21,611 nucleotides of DNA. Source: a virus. The stretch covers positions 1 through 21,611 of IMG/VR virus record IMGVR_UViG_3300024346_000594; one strand, given 5' to 3'. The translations under genes and the position numbers were made by a program. Every line of letters starts with the position of its first letter. The stretch's first letter is position 1. The notes under the pieces were generated by a model. It did no database searches and was not told the origin of the DNA. It worked only from the letters and a program-made list of their open reading frames with translations. Shown here one piece after another: positions 1 to 7,024 of this stretch.

Positions 1-413
1 GCGCCGGCGGAGTTGGTAATACATCATCTATAACAGGAACATCAACCTACTATGCTGGCGGTGGCGGTGGCGGTTCTGAAAATGCAACTGTTGGCCAAGG
101 CGGTGTTGGTGGCGGCGGCGCTGGCGGCTTAAATGTTGCCGCTGGAGTTAACGGCACTATAAATACTGGTGGTGGAGGTGGAGGTGGTGCAGCAGGTGCA
201 TATACCACGGCGGCATATAATTCATCAGGTGGCTCTGGTATTGTGGTTATCGCCTATGCAGATACATATGTAGATATTAGTGCATTTGCAGCTGGTCTTG
301 TAGTTAATGGAACGACTACAACCGGATCAAATATTCCAGCAGCAGATACCAACTCACGAGCTGGGTACAAAGTTTATAAATTTACATCAGGTACAGGTAC
401 AATTCAATGGTAA
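1..413 (+). CDS. C-terminal part of glycine-rich tail protein (partial)
   Basis: Open from the window edge, codons starting at position 3, to TAA at 411-413; about 136 residues are visible and the start lies outside. The first half is a glycine-rich stretch (runs such as YYAGGGGGGSE and TGGGGGGGAAG) followed by SSGGSGIVVIAY. The pattern of Gly-rich loops then SGIVVI-type beta strand is familiar from glycine-rich tips of phage tail fibres and adhesins. The last 55 or so residues (from ADTYVDISAF) form a small non-glycine C-terminal segment ending in TGTIQW. It opens the tail-fibre gene cluster, and its stop overlaps the ATG of the next small gene (ATGGTAA). A role in the virion tail or in receptor binding is inferred from composition and neighbours; the exact receptor role is unknown. 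Confidence 0.8.
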   Translation, partial: AGGVGNTSSITGTSTYYAGGGGGGSENATVGQGGVGGGGAGGLNVAAGVNGTINTGGGGGGGAAGAYTTAAYNSSGGSGIVVIAYADTYVDISAFAAGLVVNGTTTTGSNIPAADTNSRAGYKVYKFTSGTGTIQW

Positions 414-532
414 GTTGGATTCTTGATAAACAAACTTGTGAATGGAATCCCCTGTAGCATATCCTAGCGATAATAAAAATGTATACTTGGAACGAGTCTA
501 CTATGGCTTGGATAGAAATTAATAGGAAATAA
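407..532 (+). pseudogene. small tail-associated protein, reading frame broken twice
   Basis: Starting at ATG 407, which overlaps the preceding stop, the frame reads MVSWILDKQTCEWNP and then hits TAG at 455. Moving to the -1 frame at the C-run 449-452 gives PVAYPSDNK. Returning to the first frame at the A-run 475-479 gives MYTWNESTMAWIEINRK, stop TAA 530-532. Joined, these form about 41 residues that match, from memory, a short conserved phage tail motif of the kind W-x-L-(D/N)-x-x-T-C-x-W-x-x-P-V-x-Y-P-x-D-x-K-x-Y-x-W-x-E-x-x-x-x-W-x-E. The intact protein would need one extra C and one fewer A. This could be a decayed gene, two compensating homopolymer sequencing errors, or less likely recoding. 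The AGGAAA ribosome site of the next gene sits inside its 3' end. Confidence 0.55.
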
Positions 533-534
533 AG

Positions 535-3006
535 ATGACTACAAAAGTTAGACAAAGTACTGTACAGCAGGATAATATACAAATTGACTGGTTGTCTGAC
601 GTAGATACATCAACAGTAGCTCCCACGGACGGTCAGGCTTTAGTATATAACTTAGCTACATTAAAATGGAAACCCGGTACTGTTGCAGCTGGTGGTGGTA
701 GTGGAACTGTAACATCAGTTGCTGCCCTAACAATAACTACAACTGGTACAGATATTACTTCAACTGTAGCAACCGGTACTAGTACACCAGTTATTACACT
801 AAATATACCTACTGCATCAGCTAGTAATAGAGGTGTATTAAGCACAGCAGATTGGACAACTTTTAATAATAAGTTGTCTGCTACTAATGTAGCATACGTA
901 GGTACTACTAGTATTTCTCTTAGTAGAGCTAGCTTAGCTCAGACCTTAACTGGTATAAGCATTGATGGTACTGCAGGGAGCTTAGTTAATGCCTTAACTA
1001 TAGGTACAGGATTAAGTGGTACTTCTTATAATGGTTCCTCAGCTGTAACTATTGCAGTTACAAATCCAGTTCCTAGTCAGGCAAGTAATTCAGGTAAATA
1101 TTTAACTACTGATGGATCAACACTAAGTTGGGCTACAATATCGGGTAGTGGTACTGTAACCTCCATTACAGCAGGAACTGGTTTAACCGGCGGTGTAATA
1201 ACTAGTACAGGTACAATAGCCCTAGCTACAACAGCAGTAACTGCTGGATCTTATACAAATACAAATCTTACCGTTGATGCTTATGGCAGAATTACTGCAG
1301 CCTCTAGTGGAAGCGGAGGCTCAGGCGGTAGTGGAACTGTAACATCAATTGCTGCTCTAACAATAACCACAACTGGTACAGATATTACTTCAACTGTAGC
1401 AACCGGTACTAGTACACCAGTTATTACACTAAATATACCTACTGCATCAGCTAGTAATAGAGGTGTATTAAGCACAGCAGATTGGACAACTTTTAATAAT
1501 AAGTTGTCTACTACTGATGTAGCATACGTAGGTACTACTAGTATTTCTCTTAGTAGAACCAGTGCTGCTCAGACCTTAACTGGTATAAGCATTGATGGTA
1601 CTGCAGCTATTGCAACAACAGCAAATGCCCTAAATACCGCAAATTCTTATACAGTTACTGGGTTGACAATTAATAGCACTGGTGTTATAGCTCTTGAAAG
1701 TGGTGGTGATATAGTATTATGGCGTACTGGTGGAACAACTGGTGCAATCTTCTTTACTGGAAAAGCTAATAATCGTTATCTTTTCTACGATGGTACAGAT
1801 TTTCGTTTTGCTGCTGCTGGTGACTTATACGTTAATAACGCAAAAGTACTAACTACTGCTGCTACAATAGGTATAGCAAGTGGTGGTACTGGTCAAGTAA
1901 CTCAGCAACTGGCTATAAATGCCCTAGCAGGTGGTACTACAAGTGGTTACTATCTACGAGGTAATGGTACTAATGTTATACTGGCTGCAATTGTAGCTGG
2001 TGATGTACCTACCCTAAATCAGAACACTTCAGGATACTCAGCTGGTTTAGCTGGTGGTAATAGTACTACACTCCTAGGTTCTATACCGTATCAAAGTGCG
2101 GCAAACTCTACATCGCAACTACCACCTAATACTACTGCAACTAAAAAATTCTTAACGCAAACAGGTGATGGTACAAACGGAGCTATACCAGCTTGGAATA
2201 CACTAACTTCAGCGGATATACCGTCGTACTATATTGGTACAACTACACTAGCTTTTAATAGAATAAGCGCTCAGCAGACCTTAACAGGAATTAGTATAGA
2301 CGGTAGTGCAGGCAGTGTTGCTAATCTCTTAACTATTGGTACAGGATTAACTGGTACTTCTTATAATGGTTCCTCAGCTGTAACAATTGCAGTTACAAAT
2401 CCAGTCCCTACGCAAACAGGTAATTCAGGTAAATACCTAACAACTGATGGATCAACACTAAGTTGGGCTACAGTAGCTAGTGGAGGAGGTAGCGGAACAG
2501 TTACCTCTATTATAGCAGGTACTGGATTAAGTGGTGGTACAATAACTAGCACTGGTACTATTGCTCTTGCAAATACAGCAGTAACTGCTGGATCATATAC
2601 TAACTCAAATATTACTGTTGATGCTCAGGGTAGAATTACAGCAGCAAGTACGGGTACTGGAGGCGGAGGTGGATCAAGCACTCAAGTTGCTAATATGTAT
2701 CAAGCTGGGCCCCTAGTAGTCTATAATGGTACCTTACGCTGGTATGCGCCTTTTGCCTTAAATATAAGTACAGTAATTGGTAGACTAATTACTGCTGCTG
2801 ATTCTGCAGTAAATATTACGGTATTAAAAAATGGTACAAGTGCTGGTACTATAACTTTTGCTGCTAGTGCTCTAACATCTACGTCTTATACTACTGGAAT
2901 TGCTATGGCCGCAGGCGACTACATAACTATAAATATTACACAGATTGGCTCAACCTCTTATCCAGGTAGCAATCTTTATCTTCAATTGCTGTATGTTGCA
3001 GTTTAA
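535..3006 (+). CDS. repeat-containing tail fibre protein
   Basis: An 823-residue protein, almost free of Cys and rich in Gly, Thr, Ser and Ala, as expected for a beta-structured fibre. AGGAAA at 524-529 precedes ATG 535. The N-terminus contains LSDVDTSTVAPTDGQALVY, a segment often found at the base of aquatic phage fibres, probably the attachment part. The shaft holds two near-identical units of 93 residues (residues about 55-147 and 265-357), each carrying the common ASNRGVLSTADWTTFNNKL motif. A second duplicated unit (about 154-260 and 599-710) contains SSAVTIAVTNPVP and GKYLTTDGSTLSWAT. The last 110 residues, after a GGGGGSS linker, lose the repeats and look like a separate beta-sandwich tip that could contact the receptor. 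Function is inferred from architecture; no enzymatic motif was seen. Confidence 0.8.
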   Translation: MTTKVRQSTVQQDNIQIDWLSDVDTSTVAPTDGQALVYNLATLKWKPGTVAAGGGSGTVTSVAALTITTTGTDITSTVATGTSTPVITLNIPTASASNRGVLSTADWTTFNNKLSATNVAYVGTTSISLSRASLAQTLTGISIDGTAGSLVNALTIGTGLSGTSYNGSSAVTIAVTNPVPSQASNSGKYLTTDGSTLSWATISGSGTVTSITAGTGLTGGVITSTGTIALATTAVTAGSYTNTNLTVDAYGRITAASSGSGGSGGSGTVTSIAALTITTTGTDITSTVATGTSTPVITLNIPTASASNRGVLSTADWTTFNNKLSTTDVAYVGTTSISLSRTSAAQTLTGISIDGTAAIATTANALNTANSYTVTGLTINSTGVIALESGGDIVLWRTGGTTGAIFFTGKANNRYLFYDGTDFRFAAAGDLYVNNAKVLTTAATIGIASGGTGQVTQQLAINALAGGTTSGYYLRGNGTNVILAAIVAGDVPTLNQNTSGYSAGLAGGNSTTLLGSIPYQSAANSTSQLPPNTTATKKFLTQTGDGTNGAIPAWNTLTSADIPSYYIGTTTLAFNRISAQQTLTGISIDGSAGSVANLLTIGTGLTGTSYNGSSAVTIAVTNPVPTQTGNSGKYLTTDGSTLSWATVASGGGSGTVTSIIAGTGLSGGTITSTGTIALANTAVTAGSYTNSNITVDAQGRITAASTGTGGGGGSSTQVANMYQAGPLVVYNGTLRWYAPFALNISTVIGRLITAADSAVNITVLKNGTSAGTITFAASALTSTSYTTGIAMAAGDYITINITQIGSTSYPGSNLYLQLLYVAV
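698..976 (+). repeat. 279-bp direct repeat, copy 1
   Basis: In-frame direct repeat inside the fibre gene; its partner is at 1328-1606, exactly 630 bases downstream. The two copies differ at only about a dozen and a half scattered positions, with a central stretch of over 120 bases identical. Differences are transitions and clustered substitutions, not restricted to A positions. Confidence 0.95.
994..1310 (+). repeat. second intragenic fibre repeat, copy 1
   Basis: Encodes the module beginning LTIGTGLSGTSYNGSS and ending around GRITAASSG. It is matched by a diverged copy at about 2329-2660. Boundaries are approximate because the linker lengths differ. Confidence 0.85.
1328..1606 (+). repeat. 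279-bp direct repeat, copy 2
   Basis: Second copy of the unit at 698-976, same length and same reading frame, encoding the same 93-residue fibre module with a few substitutions, for example SRTSAAQ instead of SRASLAQ. Confidence 0.95.
2329..2660 (+). repeat. second intragenic fibre repeat, copy 2
   Basis: Partner of 994-1310, encoding LTIGTGLTGTSYNGSS to GRITAASTG. It is more diverged than the 279-bp pair and has a three-residue Gly-rich linker insertion in the middle. Confidence 0.85.
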
Positions 3007-3029
3007 CAAATCTTAGGAGCTAATTTTAA

Positions 3030-4823
3030 ATGGCTATTATTAGAACAAATAAGTACTTATATCAAGTACCGTCGTTAACAGAAGACCCAACACCTGGCTC
3101 AAGTAATATGTACTTTCAGTTGGATGCTTTTGATAAGACGACACTAGCTTATCAGATGGATTCAGCCTTATTGTTAAATCCTGCTAGCTACTTACCAATA
3201 ACTTTTGGTAATTCTGCATCAAACGTAACTGAAACTCCAGGTGCATTAGGCGGTATCCTAATGCTTAAAGGTGAGGTAACTCACTGTAGACATACTCAGT
3301 ATAATACGCAAAGTGTGGTTGGTGATAATATTGATCAAGCTCCTTGGGCAAGCATGGACCCTACGCGTCCAATTGTACAAAGTAGATCAGATACGCAGGG
3401 TAGTAATACTCATATGATGCTGAGTTATAATTTTATACCTGGTACAGCTGCTAATACAACCTACTACGTTCGAAGAGTAGGTACTGGTGATTACAGCTCA
3501 TCTCCGCCCTTAACCAGCTCAAATGTTACAGCTGCTCACTGCGTATTCCCTCTATTCCTAAATACATCTACTGGAAATATTGTTTTATATGACGCTGCGC
3601 ATACAACAGCAGGTCCAGGCACTGCACAAGGTGCTGCATTTACAGGCACATTTGGTACATTTACTTTTCAGTTTGTAGGAAATGTACAAGGTACTAAGTC
3701 AATGCAGTTTGTAGGTACAGGTAACGATGGTTACGCAGTATTTATGCATATGGATGTCGGTAATGACTACACTCAGAACTTCTATAGGTACAATGATTCA
3801 AATAATACAGCGACTCTACTAGTTAGTCATACAGCGTCTCCTGCTGCTAACGCCGCTGCTAATGGACATGCTGGTGGGACTAAAGTTGCAGGCACAGGAG
3901 GTAATTTCTGTGTTAAATTTGCATCTAGAACTTTTACAAATCCTAATACTAGTAAGCCTGCTTTTTACACACCTTACTTTGATTCTAATGCAAAGTATTG
4001 CCCACAGTATTTCGAATGGGATAAATCTGGATCAACATTTACAAGAAATACAAATACTACTGTTGCCTATGCAACAGGTACTCAAGCCACCTACTGGACA
4101 CATGATCTTGTAAGTGTAGCAACTGCATCAACTATCTATAATATGGAACGTGCATACGTAAATGAGTCGTTTACATCTGGTGGCACAAGATACGTTACCC
4201 TAATGTATTTACATGGTGCAGGCGGTGTTCTTGATGCAGCCCCCTTACAACGTACTTTTGTTACCTATAGTGTTGATTCTGCAAATTACACAGCCCTAAG
4301 CTACCATAGCAGCGTTGTTATTCCACAGACTCCAAAAAATATTGTATGGTTAAATGATGATCGTACATTAATGGGCGTATTTGCACATACCTCATTCTAT
4401 ATCTACAATTTTAGTAGTGGATGGAATTTAACAGCTACATTCCCCTACCAGTTCAATGCAGTAGGACGTGATAGCCTAGGACGTATCTGGGCACAGGATA
4501 GTGGACCATTTAACTATGGTCGTGTACACTTACTATCTGGCTCAGTACCTACAACAGTATCAGTAGTACCTGCACAGAGTACTTATACATATGCTGGAAC
4601 TACGATTAATAGCACTATTGCCCTAAATGCCTACGATGCAACAGGTGCAAGAATGGTAGCTAATGTTACCCTGACTGCTGGCAGTACTGCCCTAAAATTC
4701 GTAAGTGACGGTAATCAGGTTAGTACAATTACTGTAGCTACTAGTGCATCTGTAGATACAACTGTAAATATTGCCGTAATCGGTGCAGGTTCAACAAGTA
4801 TTACTACTTCTGTAGTATTTTAA
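3030..4823 (+). CDS. large putative tail or virion surface protein, paralogue A
   Basis: 597 residues with TAGGAG upstream of ATG 3030. Aromatic- and Thr/Ser/Asn-rich with no membrane segment. It is clearly paralogous to the 641-residue product at 5084-7009. Shared blocks are the N-terminal MAII-type start with EDP-PG-NM and DKTTLAYQ, a QFVG...DGYAVF and NDYTQNFY region, a QRTFV-YSV block, PKNIVWLNDxRT, a VGRDxxGRIWA motif, and the C-terminus. The central repeating strands with G-R-I-W resemble beta-propeller blades, which is an inference. The last 90 residues (from TTVSVVPAQSTYTYAGTT) look like a bacterial Ig-like domain of the kind common at the ends of phage surface proteins. Receptor binding or tail decoration is likely from context; no named family is claimed. 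Confidence 0.7.
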   Translation: MAIIRTNKYLYQVPSLTEDPTPGSSNMYFQLDAFDKTTLAYQMDSALLLNPASYLPITFGNSASNVTETPGALGGILMLKGEVTHCRHTQYNTQSVVGDNIDQAPWASMDPTRPIVQSRSDTQGSNTHMMLSYNFIPGTAANTTYYVRRVGTGDYSSSPPLTSSNVTAAHCVFPLFLNTSTGNIVLYDAAHTTAGPGTAQGAAFTGTFGTFTFQFVGNVQGTKSMQFVGTGNDGYAVFMHMDVGNDYTQNFYRYNDSNNTATLLVSHTASPAANAAANGHAGGTKVAGTGGNFCVKFASRTFTNPNTSKPAFYTPYFDSNAKYCPQYFEWDKSGSTFTRNTNTTVAYATGTQATYWTHDLVSVATASTIYNMERAYVNESFTSGGTRYVTLMYLHGAGGVLDAAPLQRTFVTYSVDSANYTALSYHSSVVIPQTPKNIVWLNDDRTLMGVFAHTSFYIYNFSSGWNLTATFPYQFNAVGRDSLGRIWAQDSGPFNYGRVHLLSGSVPTTVSVVPAQSTYTYAGTTINSTIALNAYDATGARMVANVTLTAGSTALKFVSDGNQVSTITVATSASVDTTVNIAVIGAGSTSITTSVVF

Positions 4824-4837
4824 TTAGTGAGATAATA

Positions 4838-5071
4838 ATGGAATTTAAAGATATTACAAAAGGTACAGAACCAAATACTACGGCCTTACGATTAGGATAC
4901 GAGGGTGGAACCCTCCAAGTCTCAACAGTTACAATTATTGATGAGGTTGAAACTGTAACCTTATCAATGATTCAGCCATGGAAATGTAATCCAGATGGTA
5001 CAAGGTCTGACTTTCTAAATGCTGAAGATGCCTTTGCTTGGGCTGAGTCAGTAAAAGACTCTATATTATAA
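4838..5071 (+). CDS. small hypothetical protein between the two paralogues
   Basis: 77 residues, beginning MEFKDITKGTEPNTTALRLG and ending in a predicted acidic helix (FLNAEDAFAWAESVKDSIL). The middle has alternating hydrophobic residues (LQVSTVTIIDEVETVTLSMI) typical of beta strands, so a small alpha/beta fold is likely. A GTGAGA element lies a few bases before ATG 4838. It sits 14 bases after paralogue A and 12 bases before paralogue B, so the three are surely co-transcribed. A role as chaperone or accessory of the flanking tail proteins is possible but unproven. I do not recognise the family. Confidence 0.7.
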   Translation: MEFKDITKGTEPNTTALRLGYEGGTLQVSTVTIIDEVETVTLSMIQPWKCNPDGTRSDFLNAEDAFAWAESVKDSIL

Positions 5072-5083
5072 AAGGATACTATC

Positions 5084-7009
5084 GTGGCAATTATTAAAAC
5101 AATTAAAAATGCTTATTGGCTTACGGCTATACTATATGAGGATCCGATTCCTGGGGCTACAAATATGTTTATACAACATGATGCCTACGATAAAACAACT
5201 TTAGCCTATCAGTTTGATGTAGCAATGAATTGGAATACTCGAGGTACTTATAGTTCTATGGCTTCAGAGGACGGTGCTAATCATAGTGGGTTTGGTGTTT
5301 CTGCTACTATGGTTAACTATAATTCTGCAACGTTAGCTTCTGTTCCATCTTATGGTGCTCAACAAGCTGCTATTAATATTTTAACCGGTGTATTACAACT
5401 TAATGGTGAAACTACTCATGTAAGGCATCAGGTAGTTAACGTAACGGCCGGTGACTATAGACAAAATTTAGACGTTGCACCATTTGCATCAATGGATTCA
5501 ACTAGAAGACCTAAGCCTACTAATTACTTTACTGATGGTACTAATAACATAGTAATGGGAGTATACCATCATAATGGAACTGCAGGTGGCCAAGCGTCCT
5601 ATATTCCTAGATATTGGCTAAAAATTAATACAAGCTCTCAGGATTTAGTAAACAGTAATTTTGTAAATGCTAATACATTTCTACCTCTTACATTGGGCGG
5701 TGTAACTGGCGGCTATCAAGTCTGGCCATTATACAGAAATCCTGCTACTAATAATATAGTATGGGGTGGTCAGACTGGTATATTAAATGTTATACCATAC
5801 TCAATGCGCGGACTTATTCAGGGACCTGCATTTAGCTCTGCGCCAACATTTATCTCTCCTGTAACTTCTTTTATAGCAAGTTACAGTAGCCAATTTGTTG
5901 GAGTAAGCTCCGCAGACGGCTTTGCTATATTCTTAGAAAATTCAGCATTAAATGACTATACACAGAATTTCTATAAACTTGTAGATACAGTAACACAAAC
6001 GGTAACTAATACAGTATTAACAGCCGTATCAGCTGTCCCAGTCGCGGCAGGTAGTAGTGCTGGCGGAGTACCATCTGGTAGAGGGTTAAGCTTTGGGGGT
6101 AACTTACCTAAGTATGCTAGTAGTACGTTTGCCGAAACAGGGTCAGTCTCAGGGTTCTACCTACCCTTTTTAGATAATAACGGTACTTACCAACCGTTTT
6201 ACTATCAGTGGAATCGTAGTACTGATGCATTTACAAGAAATAGTAACGTAACCGTAACATATGCTACCGGAACTTTTGCTTCCTACTTTGGTGTAGATAC
6301 TCAGAGTCAGACTGCTACTGGTAATGCATTTGGTATGAATAGGTTCCTGTGGAATGAAACATTTACCTATAGTGGTACTAGATATCTAATGTTTGGACAA
6401 CTAAATGGTGCTGGTGGTACATATGACAGTACGCCTACACAGAGAACTTTTGTTTGCTATAGTGTTAATGCCGGAGACCCTAAACTGCTAACCTATCACA
6501 GCTCACTAGTTGTTCCACTTACACCTAAAAATATTGTCTGGTTAAATGATGCACGTACAACCGTTGGTATTATTACACATACTAACTTCTACATCTATGC
6601 ATTCAATGGTACAACTTGGACACAAACAGTTAACCTGCCCTATCAAATGAGTGCAGTAGGTAGGGATAATACTGGACGTATCTGGGCAACAGACGTAGGT
6701 CCACTAGGTCAAGGTAGATTGCACCTAATTTCTCCTACTACTCCAGTAAGTATTACAGTAACACCAGCAAGCACAAACTACTCGTATGCAGGAAGCACAA
6801 TCACATCAAGTGTTGCAGTAAATGCATACGATAGTACAGGCACCAGAATAGCAGTAGCTGTTAAACTAGTTATTAGTGGTGCGTCCATGACATTTGCTAG
6901 CAGTAACCTAACCACTACTATAACAACTAGCGCAAGTGCTGATACAACAGTACCTATTTATATAACAAATGGTGGTGTAAGCAATATTATTGCTAGTGCT
7001 GCTATTTAA
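5084..7009 (+). CDS. large putative tail or virion surface protein, paralogue B
   Basis: 641 residues, starting at GTG 5084 with AAAGGA at 5071-5076; the GTG gives MAII, matching the paralogue at 3030 and so supporting this start. It shares the full domain order of paralogue A: N-terminal EDPIPGATNM and DKTTLAYQFD, the NDYTQNFYK block, ATGTFASYF, QRTFVCYSV, PKNIVWLNDARTTVGI, VGRDNTGRIWATD, and a final Ig-like segment of about 90 residues. It is longer mainly through insertions in the first third (for example around SYGAQQAAINILTGVLQLNG). Likely a virion surface or receptor-contact protein; the pair probably arose by tandem duplication. Confidence 0.7.
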   Translation: MAIIKTIKNAYWLTAILYEDPIPGATNMFIQHDAYDKTTLAYQFDVAMNWNTRGTYSSMASEDGANHSGFGVSATMVNYNSATLASVPSYGAQQAAINILTGVLQLNGETTHVRHQVVNVTAGDYRQNLDVAPFASMDSTRRPKPTNYFTDGTNNIVMGVYHHNGTAGGQASYIPRYWLKINTSSQDLVNSNFVNANTFLPLTLGGVTGGYQVWPLYRNPATNNIVWGGQTGILNVIPYSMRGLIQGPAFSSAPTFISPVTSFIASYSSQFVGVSSADGFAIFLENSALNDYTQNFYKLVDTVTQTVTNTVLTAVSAVPVAAGSSAGGVPSGRGLSFGGNLPKYASSTFAETGSVSGFYLPFLDNNGTYQPFYYQWNRSTDAFTRNSNVTVTYATGTFASYFGVDTQSQTATGNAFGMNRFLWNETFTYSGTRYLMFGQLNGAGGTYDSTPTQRTFVCYSVNAGDPKLLTYHSSLVVPLTPKNIVWLNDARTTVGIITHTNFYIYAFNGTTWTQTVNLPYQMSAVGRDNTGRIWATDVGPLGQGRLHLISPTTPVSITVTPASTNYSYAGSTITSSVAVNAYDSTGTRIAVAVKLVISGASMTFASSNLTTTITTSASADTTVPIYITNGGVSNIIASAAI

Positions 7010-7024
7010 CTATGGACACAAACT

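Noticed and set aside
698-1606. Possible CRISPR-like or diversity-generating template/variable repeat pair
   Set aside because: The repeats are long, in frame and inside one fibre gene. Differences between copies are not limited to A positions, and no reverse transcriptase gene is present.
633-2552. Minus-strand open frames across the fibre gene
   Set aside because: They are low-complexity Val/Pro/Leu shadows of the Thr/Gly/Ser-rich coding strand, repeated wherever the fibre repeats occur, with no plausible ribosome sites.
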